A DNA stretch of 17,002 nucleotides from Alphaproteobacteria bacterium. Its GTDB lineage: Bacteria; Pseudomonadota; Alphaproteobacteria; Rhodobacterales; Rhodobacteraceae. The notes below the pieces were generated by a model. That model worked only from the letters and a program-made list of their open reading frames with translations, did no database searches and was not told the origin of the DNA. The DNA lies in contig JAADIC010000020.1 in NCBI GenBank assembly GCA_013151535.1, positions 1 through 17,002 of the forward strand, written 5' to 3'. Positions 1 to 6,373 of this stretch are shown here, piece by piece. Positions within the stretch are counted from its first letter, which is position 1. Every line of letters starts with the position of its first letter. The position numbers and the translations under genes were made by a program.

Positions 1-10
1 CGTTGCAAAA

Positions 11-36
11 GCCCCCGCCATGGGGCGGTCGGGGGC
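11..36 (-). terminator. Hairpin terminator after sucD
   Basis: A 7-bp G+C stem (11-17 GCCCCCG with 30-36 CGGGGGC) has a 12-nt loop. On the minus strand it is followed by TTTT (complement of 7-10). It lies about 67 nt past the sucD stop, so it probably ends or attenuates the sucD transcript. The plus-strand side also has a short T run (42-46), so it could work in both directions. The stem is strong but the U tract is short. Confidence 0.6.
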
Positions 37-102
37 TGGCATTTTTGCAAAATGCCGGGCGGTAAATAGTTCAGGTGTACCCAACGAAGAATTCTCATAA
101 TC

Positions 103-984
103 TCACCCAATCGCCTCCAGCACAGCTTGGCCCAACTGCGCCGGGCTTTCTGTCACCGTGATGCCCGCGATCCGCATGGCTTCGATCTTGTCGTCGGCCC
201 CGCCTTTGCCACCGGCGACAATCGCACCGGCGTGGCCCATGCGACGGCCCGGAGGGGCGGTGCGGCCTGCGATGAAACCGGCGACGGGTTTGCGGCGGCC
301 CTTTTTGGCCTCATCAATCAGGAACTGCGCGGCTTCTTCTTCGGCAGAACCGCCAATTTCGCCGATCATGATGATGCTTTGGGTTTGCTCATCGCCCAGC
401 AGCAGTTCCAGCGCGTCGATATGTTCGCAGCCCTTGATTGGGTCGCCGCCAATGCCGATGCAGGTGGATTGACCAAGGCCGATGGCGGTGGTCTGGCCCA
501 CCGCCTCATACGTCAGCGTGCCCGAGCGTGACACAACCCCGACCGAACCTTTCATGTGGATATGCCCCGGCATGATGCCGATTTTGCAGGCGCCCGGTGT
601 GATAACGCCGGGGCAATTTGGCCCGATCAGGCGGGATTTGGAGCCATCCAGCGCGCGTTTGACCTTCATCATGTCCAAGACCGGAATGCCCTCGGTGATG
701 CAGACGATCAGTTCCATTTCCGCATCAATCGCTTCAAGGATCGCGTCAGCCGCGAAGGGCGGCGGCACATAGATTGCGCTGGCGTTGGCGTTGGTGACGT
801 GCTTGGCCTCGGCCACCGTGTTGAAGATAGGCAAGTTCAGATGGGTACCGCCGCCCTTGCCCGGTGTCACGCCACCGACCATCTTGGTGCCGTATTCAAT
901 GGCTTGCTCGCTGTGGAATGTGCCCTGAGAGCCGGTGAAGCCTTGGCAGATTACGCGGGTGTTTTCGTCTACGAGTACGGACAT
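103..984 (-). CDS. sucD: Succinyl-CoA synthetase (ADP/GDP-forming), alpha subunit SucD
   Basis: This 293-aa protein is the alpha subunit of succinate-CoA ligase, which makes ATP or GTP from succinyl-CoA in the TCA cycle. The N-terminal CoA-binding Rossmann part is clear (GFTGSQGTFHSEQAIEYGT from residue 15, VTPGKGG at 39-45), as are IGPNCPG (120-126) and the phosphohistidine loop GHAGA with His251, equivalent to E. coli His246/247. Length is normal for the family. The ATG at 984 is supported by AAGGAAG a few bases upstream. It needs the beta subunit SucC, encoded at 4913-6106 on the same strand but separated by about 3.9 kb of other genes. A secreted-protein gene ends 44 nt upstream on the same strand, so sucD may be transcribed from the promoter of that upstream unit; I see no clear promoter of its own. 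A hairpin terminator follows at 11-36. Confidence 0.97.
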   Translation of the reverse strand: MSVLVDENTRVICQGFTGSQGTFHSEQAIEYGTKMVGGVTPGKGGGTHLNLPIFNTVAEAKHVTNANASAIYVPPPFAADAILEAIDAEMELIVCITEGIPVLDMMKVKRALDGSKSRLIGPNCPGVITPGACKIGIMPGHIHMKGSVGVVSRSGTLTYEAVGQTTAIGLGQSTCIGIGGDPIKGCEHIDALELLLGDEQTQSIIMIGEIGGSAEEEAAQFLIDEAKKGRRKPVAGFIAGRTAPPGRRMGHAGAIVAGGKGGADDKIEAMRIAGITVTESPAQLGQAVLEAIG

Positions 985-1028
985 TTTTGCTTCCTTGTTG
1001 CCGAATTTCGGGCGTTTGGTTTAGATGT

Positions 1029-1535
1029 TCAGTAATTTCTACTGATGTTGATTGATATGCGTCGGGCGTTGCTGGAACCCGACATGAATACGCTAGTTTT
1101 GAACTGGGCCTGACCATTGCGCATGAGGCCGTTGCCAACAGATTGAAACCCCCGTGCCGCCATTTCTTTGCGCGCAAAATCCAGAATCAGATCGGGGCTT
1201 TCATCGGTGAATATTTCGGCCCCACACTCGATCAGGTTCTTGCGTTTGATGAGCCGAATTTCAAAATTGGCAGCGCGATATCCGCCCTTGAGGAGGGCGC
1301 CGGGCGGGGCTTTGAAGGCCTTTTTGAACTGACGCCGGTCCGCGCGGTTTTTGGTCTGCCGATAGCCATATCCTACAAGCGCATTGCTTTGATCAAAACT
1401 GCCGAATGTGGCGTCAATACAGGTACCGATTAGCAGCGTGGTTTCACGCGAGGGAAGACCCGCCGACTGTGCATAGGCAAGCGGCGCACTCGCTAGTGCG
1501 CCCAAACACACAGCGATTGCCAAACGGATTTTCAT
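1029..1535 (-). CDS. Secreted protein of unknown function (168 aa)
   Basis: I do not recognise a named family. The N-terminus is a typical Sec signal peptide (MKIRLAIAVCLGALASAPLAYA, probable cleavage AYA|QS at residue 22), so the mature protein of about 146 aa should be periplasmic or secreted. It has two cysteines outside the signal peptide, Cys39 and Cys104, which may form a disulfide, and a GYGY motif at 55-58. It is rich in Lys and Arg around 59-75. The ATG at 1535 has AGGAG (1545-1549 on the complement) at 9-nt spacing. It sits between a methyltransferase gene (68-nt gap) and sucD (44-nt gap), all on the minus strand, so cotranscription with sucD is plausible. The Cys spacing, GYG motif and C-terminal pattern recall the secreted protein at 4384-4908, so the two may be distant paralogs; this is a by-eye comparison. 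Confidence 0.75.
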   Translation of the reverse strand: MKIRLAIAVCLGALASAPLAYAQSAGLPSRETTLLIGTCIDATFGSFDQSNALVGYGYRQTKNRADRRQFKKAFKAPPGALLKGGYRAANFEIRLIKRKNLIECGAEIFTDESPDLILDFARKEMAARGFQSVGNGLMRNGQAQFKTSVFMSGSSNARRISINISRNY

Positions 1536-1603
1536 GCAACATATCTCCTGAAAATCGTGACCAATAAAGGTTCTGGGTGGGTAGGCATTGCGTTTCCAGT
1601 TTC

Positions 1604-2419
1604 CTAAGCGGCGCGTGAAAGCAGCGCATTGATGTTGTCGTCAAAGGGCAGGCGGATCGGGTTGAGGAGTTTCACCTTTAGTCCTGCCTTTTGTGCGATG
1701 GCGTTGAGGTCGTTGAGCGTGAAATAATTGACGTGGTCGGGATAGCGATAGCCGACCCATTTCCTGCCGGTGATCTTGCGGTTGATTGAGCCGAAATTCG
1801 GCACCCGTACATAGATATTACCATCGGGTTTAAGGGCAAGGGCGGCACCTTTCAGAACCTTCAGGGGTTCTTCCTCGTGTTCCAGATAGGAAAACATCAC
1901 GATACCGTCGAAATTGTCTTTGGGGAATTTCCAGATCGCTTCGGCACCGGGGCCGTGGATGCAATATCCCCCCTGTTTGCGCATGGAAGCGTCGGCGTTT
2001 TGCGCAAGCTCTTTGGATATTTCGATGCCGTAGCGCACAAAGCCGGGATAATCCTCGTTAGCATTGGCACAGCCGATATCCAGCAGATCGCCCGACCCGA
2101 ACCATGCGGTATATTTATCGGCGGTGGATTTGCGAAACGCGGTGTGGCGCACCCGTGTGGCCACATCCAACCGATAGGCAATCGGGCTTTCTGCAAGGCG
2201 GCGCTCGTGCTCGGTTTCATAGGTTTTTTCCCATGCATATTCTTCGACCAGCGCCCCATACCCCGGTGGGTTTTTCAGATAGACATGGGTGCAGCCATCG
2301 CATTGCTCGACCGACCAGTGGTCGCGGCTGATGGCTGGCAGGGGGGTTGAGCTGACGTGCTCGCAAATCGGGCAGTTGCGGGTTTTCAGGGCTGCGTTTT
2401 TTTCGTTGGGGTCTAGCAT
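1604..2419 (-). CDS. Class I SAM-dependent methyltransferase with N-terminal CxxC pair
   Basis: This 271-aa cytoplasmic protein has the methyltransferase motif I LLDIGCANA (112-120) for S-adenosylmethionine binding, an acidic strand end GIEIS (131-135), and the FSYLEHEEEP segment (176-185) typical of COG2227/Methyltransf_23-type enzymes, followed by LKPDGNIYVRVPN. Before the catalytic domain it carries CPIC (16-19) and CDGC (40-43), a four-cysteine arrangement likely to bind zinc, as in some sugar or O-antigen-associated methyltransferases. The substrate cannot be inferred; the SAM dependence is family knowledge. Its start codon overlaps the stop of the upstream secreted-protein gene by 7 nt (ATGCTAG), so the two are probably translationally coupled. 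It belongs to a minus-strand run that continues towards sucD. Confidence 0.88.
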   Translation of the reverse strand: MLDPNEKNAALKTRNCPICEHVSSTPLPAISRDHWSVEQCDGCTHVYLKNPPGYGALVEEYAWEKTYETEHERRLAESPIAYRLDVATRVRHTAFRKSTADKYTAWFGSGDLLDIGCANANEDYPGFVRYGIEISKELAQNADASMRKQGGYCIHGPGAEAIWKFPKDNFDGIVMFSYLEHEEEPLKVLKGAALALKPDGNIYVRVPNFGSINRKITGRKWVGYRYPDHVNYFTLNDLNAIAQKAGLKVKLLNPIRLPFDDNINALLSRAA

Positions 2420-2883
2420 CCGGTGTCCTCGCCTGCTTTGAGGGGGGGCATGGTTGCGTGGATTATGGTTTGGTTTGTGGCTGGGTTGAAGTTGAACACC
2501 ACCACCATTGACCCGTTGGAGAAGGTGTGGCGCAGGGTCGGGGCGGTGGCCTCGGGCAGCCCAGCCCGGCTGCGGAAGCTGTGTTCAAAGGCGAGGCGGT
2601 ATGCGGGGGTTGTGTCGCCGATGGTCATGGTGGTCGAGAATTGGGTGCCGATGGGGGTGTCTTCGGCACCGAGTTCGATGCTCAGGTTTTGGGTGGTGTC
2701 GGTGAATTGTGACAGGTATTCATCGCCCAGAACTGGTTGGCCGACCTTGAGGTTTGCGCGCCCAAGCAATGCTGCTACTTGGTTTGCGCAAGGTAAGGCG
2801 GCGCGCGTAACCTCAAACAGGGCGGCGGCTTTCGGGGCGGGGATTGTGGGCATGGCTGCCGCAGGGGTCGCTAGTAAAGACAT
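2413..2883 (-). CDS. Small, probably exported protein of unknown function (156 aa)
   Basis: No family recognised. The only conventional start that keeps the hydrophobic beginning is the ATG at 2883 (MSLLATPAAAMPTIPAP). It has a weak TATAGG ribosome-site candidate about 7 nt upstream. The same frame is open far upstream, but that part is antisense to the toxin-antitoxin genes and is not believable as protein. The codons just before the ATG also encode hydrophobic residues (TILIGTA) but contain no ATG, GTG or TTG, so the signal peptide looks short or 5'-eroded. The rest is a soluble, Thr-rich protein with a single Cys near residue 32 and a beta-rich C-terminal half (MVVVFNFNPATNQTIIHA). Its stop overlaps the methyltransferase start by 7 nt. 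It diverges from higBA with a 105-nt spacer that carries the higBA operator. A secondary start at the internal ATG (2853) is possible. Confidence 0.62.
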   Translation of the reverse strand: MSLLATPAAAMPTIPAPKAAALFEVTRAALPCANQVAALLGRANLKVGQPVLGDEYLSQFTDTTQNLSIELGAEDTPIGTQFSTTMTIGDTTPAYRLAFEHSFRSRAGLPEATAPTLRHTFSNGSMVVVFNFNPATNQTIIHATMPPLKAGEDTGC

Positions 2884-2919
2884 CGCTGTGCCTATAAGGA
2901 TCGTGCCTTGCCGCGCGTT

Positions 2920-2949
2920 TTGGCAGTATGTATCACGACGCGATACAAT
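2920..2949 (+). promoter_or_regulatory. Probable sigma-70-type promoter of higBA
   Basis: TTGGCA (2920-2925) and TACAAT (2944-2949) lie 18 nt apart. Each matches five of six bases of the TTGACA/TATAAT consensus. Transcription would start near 2956, leaving a leader of about 33 nt before the toxin ATG at 2989. The -10 box overlaps the left arm of the inverted repeat 2930-2979, the usual arrangement for autorepression by an antitoxin. Confidence 0.6.
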
Positions 2950-2979
2950 TCTCTTGTTTTTTGTATCGCGCTGTGATAC
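2930..2979. promoter_or_regulatory. Inverted-repeat operator of the toxin-antitoxin module
   Basis: GTATCACGACGCGATACAA (2930-2948) and TTGTATCGCGCTGTGATAC (2961-2979) are 19-nt inverted arms that differ by two adjacent bases, separated by a 12-nt A+T-rich spacer. Each arm is itself an imperfect palindrome around TATC...GATA, so this can be read as two antitoxin-dimer sites. The left arm covers the promoter -10 region. HigA-type antitoxins typically bind such sites to repress their own operon; that this HigA binds here is inference. The operator is also in the spacer of the divergent gene that ends at 2883. Confidence 0.72.
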
Positions 2980-2988
2980 GCCCACCCC

Positions 2989-3270
2989 ATGATCCGATCC
3001 ATTCGAGACAAGCGCGTTCAGCAGATTTTGGATGGGTCCGTGCCAAAGCGCTTTCCGCCCGGTCTGGCGCGGGCGGCGGAGCGGCGGTTGAAATATCTGA
3101 TGGATGCGGTTTCGTTTGAAGAATTGCGCAGCCCGCCGTCGAACCGATTGGAGGCCCTGCGCGGGGATCGCGCTGGTTGGTTTTCCATGCGGATCAACCG
3201 CCAATGGCGGATTTGTTTTCGCTGGGCGGATGGTGCAGCCGAGAATGTTGAGATCGTGGATTACCACTGA
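2989..3270 (+). CDS. higB: Type II toxin, RelE/ParE superfamily, HigB-like
   Basis: This 93-aa protein closely fits the HigB-1/GraT-type toxin family (mRNA interferases of the RelE fold): start MIRSIRDKR, central FEELRSPPSNRLEALRGDR, and end SMRINRQWRICFRW...VEIVDYH, where the conserved RINRQWRICF strand and the C-terminal VEIVDYH are family hallmarks. Length is normal. Function by family: ribosome-dependent mRNA cleavage that halts growth unless neutralised by the antitoxin. The toxin gene comes first, as usual for higBA. There is no clear ribosome site before the ATG (CGCCCACCCC), while the antitoxin has a strong one, consistent with antitoxin excess. The pair lies on the plus strand inside the otherwise minus-strand sucC-sucD interval, so read-through from sucC would make RNA antisense to it. 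Confidence 0.93.
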   Translation: MIRSIRDKRVQQILDGSVPKRFPPGLARAAERRLKYLMDAVSFEELRSPPSNRLEALRGDRAGWFSMRINRQWRICFRWADGAAENVEIVDYH

Positions 3271-3276
3271 GGAGGG

Positions 3277-3606
3277 ATGATGGAGATCAGATTTGCAAAC
3301 CCGATTCACCCCGGCGAAATGCTGCGGGAGGAATTTATGGTTCCCCTTGGTTTGACCAGTGGAAAGCTGGCCAAGGCGCTTGGCGTGCCGCGCACCCGTA
3401 TTGAACGCTTGGTGCGCGAAGAAACCGGGATGACGACGGATACGGCGGCGCGACTTGGTAAGTATTTTCAAACCACGGCGCAGATATGGCTGAACTTTCA
3501 AACCAGCTACGAACTGGATTGCCTGCACGCCGATAAAAAACGGCTGGCGATGCTGGACGCGATTGTGCCGCTTGAGCGGCCTGATCTGGAGGGGGAGGCG
3601 GCTTAA
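3277..3606 (+). CDS. higA: HigA-family antitoxin (XRE helix-turn-helix)
   Basis: The protein is 109 aa, or 108 aa from the second ATG. It opens with the family signature NPIHPGEMLREEF, followed by a helix-turn-helix (about 27-46, TSGKLAKALGVPRTRIERLV) and the WLNFQTSYEL segment seen in HigA antitoxins of the graA/higA type. It should neutralise HigB and repress the operon at 2930-2979. It starts 6 nt after the toxin stop. The ribosome site AGGAGG (3270-3275) overlaps that stop; its spacing suits the second ATG (3280) better than the first (3277), so MEIRFANP is the more likely N-terminus. The C-terminus is acidic and short. Coupled translation with higB is likely. Confidence 0.93.
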   Translation: MMEIRFANPIHPGEMLREEFMVPLGLTSGKLAKALGVPRTRIERLVREETGMTTDTAARLGKYFQTTAQIWLNFQTSYELDCLHADKKRLAMLDAIVPLERPDLEGEAA

Positions 3607-3664
3607 AGTCATCACAAGACAGACAAAATGGTGGCGGCAATTTGCAAGGGGGCTGAACCCGCGC

Positions 3665-4348
3665 TCATCTGACAACACTCAAGGCAACCAAATGCCTTTC
3701 TTGAGCAAGTTTTTTATCATTCCGGTTGACCAAAGTGATGGTTGTTTTGTCTTGGCTAGCCAAGGTCCAGACATTGACAAAATTTGCTCCGAGCCGCGCG
3801 ACACGATCTGAATTCACCTCGGAGTATTCCAATTCAAGTTTTTCAATCAGCTTTGTAAACAGTTCATTTGCCGTGCTTGGAACAGAAAATATCAGAACCG
3901 AACAAATTTCCGCCTCGGGTGAGGATTCAAAATTCACGGCACCATTTCGATCCGGTGTAAGTATCACTTCAATCTTCGTGTCTTTTTCAAGCACACTTGC
4001 GAGCACGCCGCCTTGATTGAGCATCGCAAGTTTAAATATGTTTGCACCGTGATCCTCATTCCTGATTGGGCAATAGGATGCAAATGCGGTGATGCCCTCT
4101 AGGGGGGTATTGAAAATAACCTGATTTATCTGCGGAGCACGGCTGTATGGCTCGGGTAGAAAACCACCGGTCGATAGACGCAGAGCAATCACCAAGACCA
4201 CGGCAGCTACCATTACAAAGAATATTCGCGTTTTCTTTGTTGGGTTTGTTTTAAAGGTCAACGCAAAACCCCCCAGCATACATCGCATCAATTTGGCCAC
4301 TGATCCACGCCAGCCAATCGAAATCGGGCAGTCGTTGCATTGGTTCAT
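3665..4348 (-). CDS. Membrane-anchored protein of unknown function (up to 227 aa)
   Basis: No family recognised. There is one clear membrane helix (about residues 42-58, IFFVMVAAVVLVIALRL) preceded by basic residues (TNPTKKTR), predicting a cytoplasmic N-terminus and an extracytoplasmic C-terminal domain of about 165 aa. That domain has two cysteines, Cys93 and Cys149, which may pair. The start is uncertain: ATG codons exist at 4348, 4288 and 4279, and none has a good ribosome site. The gene is visibly A+T-rich: I counted 21 of 60 G+C at 3841-3900, against 34 of 60 in a stretch of sucC (5281-5340). This suggests recent acquisition or low expression. It follows the secreted-protein gene 4384-4908 by 35 nt and converges on higA. 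Confidence 0.68.
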   Translation of the reverse strand: MNQCNDCPISIGWRGSVAKLMRCMLGGFALTFKTNPTKKTRIFFVMVAAVVLVIALRLSTGGFLPEPYSRAPQINQVIFNTPLEGITAFASYCPIRNEDHGANIFKLAMLNQGGVLASVLEKDTKIEVILTPDRNGAVNFESSPEAEICSVLIFSVPSTANELFTKLIEKLELEYSEVNSDRVARLGANFVNVWTLASQDKTTITLVNRNDKKLAQERHLVALSVVR

Positions 4349-4383
4349 ATGAAGTTATAGGTCGAATATCGAACACACCTTTT

Positions 4384-4908
4384 TCACTTCATAATGACAA
4401 GGGTTTCGGAATTTCTTCCATCGCCACTGGCACTAAAGGACTTTGATCCTTTTTTGTAAGCGCCGATATACATACCGGATGCGATGATCGGGTTCCGGCT
4501 CCGCTTTGAGCCTAGAGCTACAAGTCCTGCATCGACGTTCGCCCAAAGTGCCTTGTACTCCCAATTTCCGGTCACTTTTGCCAGACAAGTACCTTTTTCG
4601 GGTGAGGCCATTTGTAGGATGGTCTTGCCCCAGCCCTTGCCGAAGATCTTGACGTAAATTTTGTCAAAAGTGGCAGATCCCAGATTCTTGCTTTCCGAAA
4701 GCGCAAATCCGTATCCACCGACTACTGAACCCATAGGCTTTCGGTTGACCACTACTTTCAGGCAAACCGCCACAATATCTTTTGATATAATGGCCATTTC
4801 CGCGCGTTCCTTTTTTTTGCTTTTGGCCATTCCGTAACTTGGAATTGCAAGCACAAGACTAACAGCCAGAAAAGCAAATATGGTCCGAGACATGACTTGT
4901 TGTTTCAT
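4384..4908 (-). CDS. Secreted protein of unknown function directly downstream of sucC (174 aa)
   Basis: No family recognised. The N-terminus MKQQVMSRTIFAFLAVSLVLAIPSYGMA is a Sec signal peptide with cleavage likely near residue 28, followed by a very basic stretch (KSKKKER). The mature part has Cys49 and Cys108, a GGYGF motif at 64-68 and many Lys and Gly residues, so it is probably a basic periplasmic or secreted protein. The ATG at 4908 is only 4 nt beyond the sucC stop, with AGGGG inside the sucC end about 7 nt upstream, so it should be cotranscribed and possibly translationally coupled with sucC. An alternative start is Met6 (4893). G+C is lower than in sucC (29 of 60 counted at 4441-4500). 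The layout of Cys and GYG resembles the 168-aa protein at 1029-1535. Confidence 0.72.
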   Translation of the reverse strand: MKQQVMSRTIFAFLAVSLVLAIPSYGMAKSKKKERAEMAIISKDIVAVCLKVVVNRKPMGSVVGGYGFALSESKNLGSATFDKIYVKIFGKGWGKTILQMASPEKGTCLAKVTGNWEYKALWANVDAGLVALGSKRSRNPIIASGMYIGAYKKGSKSFSASGDGRNSETLVIMK

Positions 4909-4912
4909 CTTT

Positions 4913-6106
4913 CTACCCCTTAACCGCCTTTACAATCTTCGCCGCCGCATCCCCAAGATCATCGGCCGCAATCACATCCAGCCCGCTTTCGTTGATGATC
5001 TTTTTGCCAAGTTCCACATTCGTACCCTCAAGCCGCACGACCAGCGGCATGTTCAGCCCGACTTCTTTCACCGCAGCCACGACACCTTCGGCAATCACGT
5101 CACAGCGCATGATGCCGCCGAAGATGTTGACGAGGATGCCTTTGACTTGCGGGTCCGAGGTGATGATTTTGAACGCCTCGGTGACTTTCTCTTTGGTCGC
5201 GCCGCCGCCTACGTCAAGGAAGTTTGCGGGCTCGGAGCCGTAGAGTTTGATGATGTCCATCGTGGCCATCGCCAGCCCGGCGCCGTTGACCATGCAGCCG
5301 ATTTCACCGTCCAGCGCGATATAGTTCAGGTCATGCTTGGAGGCGGCCAACTCCTTGGGGTCTTCCTCGGTCTCGTCGCGCAGGGCCATGATGTCGGGGT
5401 GGCGGTACATGGCGTTTGAATCAAAGCTCATCTTGGCGTCGAGGCATTTCAGATCGCCCGCGTCGGTGACGATCAGCGGGTTGATCTCCAACATCTCCAT
5501 GTCTTTTTCGAGGAACATTTTATAGAGCGTGTTTATCAGGGCGACGCATTGCTTGACCTGCTTGCCCTCCAGCCCCAGCGTAAATGCCACGCGGCGGCCG
5601 TGGAAGGCCGACAGGCCGGATGCCGGATCAATGGAGAAGGACAGGATTTTTTCCGGCGTGTTGGCGGCCACCTCTTCGATGTCCATGCCGCCTTCGGTTG
5701 AGCAAACGAACGCCACGCGCGAGGATTGGCGGTCGACCAGCAGGGCGAGGTAAAGCTCGGTTTCGATACCAGCACCGTCTTCGATATAGACGCGGTTGAC
5801 TTGTTTACCAGCGGGGCCGGACTGGTGGGTGACAAGGGTGCGGCCCAGCATTTTTTCGGCCTCGGCAGCGGCCTCGGAGACCGATTTCGTTAGACGCACG
5901 CCACCGGCTTCGCCAGCTTCGGGTTCCTTGAAGTGGCCTTTGCCGCGCCCACCCGCATGAATTTGCGCTTTGACCACCCAAAGCGGGCCGTCGAGCTCAC
6001 CCGCCATGGTCTTGGCCTCGTCGGCTTTCAGAACCACACGGCCATCGGAAACGGGTGCGCCAAAATCTTTCAGCAGGCGCTTGGCCTGATATTCGTGAAT
6101 ATTCAT
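4913..6106 (-). CDS. sucC: Succinyl-CoA synthetase (ADP-forming), beta subunit SucC
   Basis: This 397-aa protein is the ATP-grasp subunit of succinate-CoA ligase, the partner of SucD. Visible are the family N-terminus MNIHEYQAKRLL, the Gly-rich nucleotide loop KAQIHAGGRGKGHFK (46-60), EINPL (207-211) contributing metal and nucleotide contacts, NGAGLAMATMD (274-284) and GGIMRCDVIAEGV (330-342). The start at 6106 is chosen because it gives the conserved N-terminus and normal length; the frame is open 34 codons further but that part is not family-like. The ribosome site is weak (AGAAAGACATCCC). The upstream spacer contains two TGTGATCACA palindromes, and a terminator isolates it from mdh, so sucC likely has its own promoter. 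Downstream, a secreted-protein gene starts after only 4 nt, and sucD is displaced by about 3.9 kb. Confidence 0.97.
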   Translation of the reverse strand: MNIHEYQAKRLLKDFGAPVSDGRVVLKADEAKTMAGELDGPLWVVKAQIHAGGRGKGHFKEPEAGEAGGVRLTKSVSEAAAEAEKMLGRTLVTHQSGPAGKQVNRVYIEDGAGIETELYLALLVDRQSSRVAFVCSTEGGMDIEEVAANTPEKILSFSIDPASGLSAFHGRRVAFTLGLEGKQVKQCVALINTLYKMFLEKDMEMLEINPLIVTDAGDLKCLDAKMSFDSNAMYRHPDIMALRDETEEDPKELAASKHDLNYIALDGEIGCMVNGAGLAMATMDIIKLYGSEPANFLDVGGGATKEKVTEAFKIITSDPQVKGILVNIFGGIMRCDVIAEGVVAAVKEVGLNMPLVVRLEGTNVELGKKIINESGLDVIAADDLGDAAAKIVKAVKG

Positions 6107-6221
6107 GGGATGTCTTTCTGTGAGGCTGGCTGTTGGTCCGGTTCGTGCCAAACTGTCACAGGGGAAGATGGGGGGGAAGCAAATATTCCCATATTTTACA
6201 GGGATCACGGAATTATGTAGG

Positions 6222-6255
6222 TTTTGTGATCACACGGGAAAATTTTGTGATCACA
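6222..6255. promoter_or_regulatory. Paired palindromic operator upstream of sucC
   Basis: TTTTGTGATCACA occurs twice in direct orientation (6222-6234 and 6243-6255). Each contains the perfect 10-bp palindrome TGTGATCACA (6225-6234, 6246-6255), and the centres are 21 bp apart, two helical turns. They lie about 120-150 bp before the sucC ATG and beyond the mdh terminator. This is the typical geometry for cooperative binding of a dimeric regulator on one DNA face. I cannot name the protein; CRP-type sites have the same half-sites but a 6-bp spacer, so this is not a standard CRP site. Confidence 0.55.
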
Positions 6256-6320
6256 AATATATGAGCTCCGCTTGTCCGGCCTGAGAAAGGCGAGTCGAAA
6301 GTGTTGAGAAACCCGTAACG

Positions 6321-6354
6321 AAACGGGGCGCGGCCTGACTGCTGCGCCCCGTTT
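6321..6354 (-). terminator. Terminator hairpin after mdh
   Basis: AAACGGGGCGC (6321-6331) and GCGCCCCGTTT (6344-6354) form a perfect 11-bp stem with a 12-nt loop, starting 20 nt past the mdh stop. On the minus strand the tail is only moderately T-rich (GTTTCGTTAC). The stem is strong enough that mdh and sucC are probably separate transcription units, at least partly. Confidence 0.75.
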
Positions 6355-6373
6355 TAGCTGTGTTTGCCTTGGT

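Noticed and set aside
2884..3678. Upstream extension of the secreted-protein frame to 421 codons
   Set aside because: It runs antisense through higBA, has low-complexity basic sequence, and the higBA proteins are strongly family-like.
2413..4908. Prophage or integrative element between sucC and sucD
   Set aside because: No integrase, transposase, att-like repeats or tRNA target are visible; only the TA module and composition hint at acquisition.
6107..6208. 34-codon N-terminal extension of SucC
   Set aside because: SucC proteins begin MNIHEYQAK; the extension overlaps the regulatory spacer and gives an atypical Cys/Pro-rich leader.
6222..6255. CRP/FNR-type sites
   Set aside because: The half-sites TGTGA/TCACA abut directly, without the 6-bp spacer of CRP sites, and FNR would need TTGAT-N4-ATCAA.
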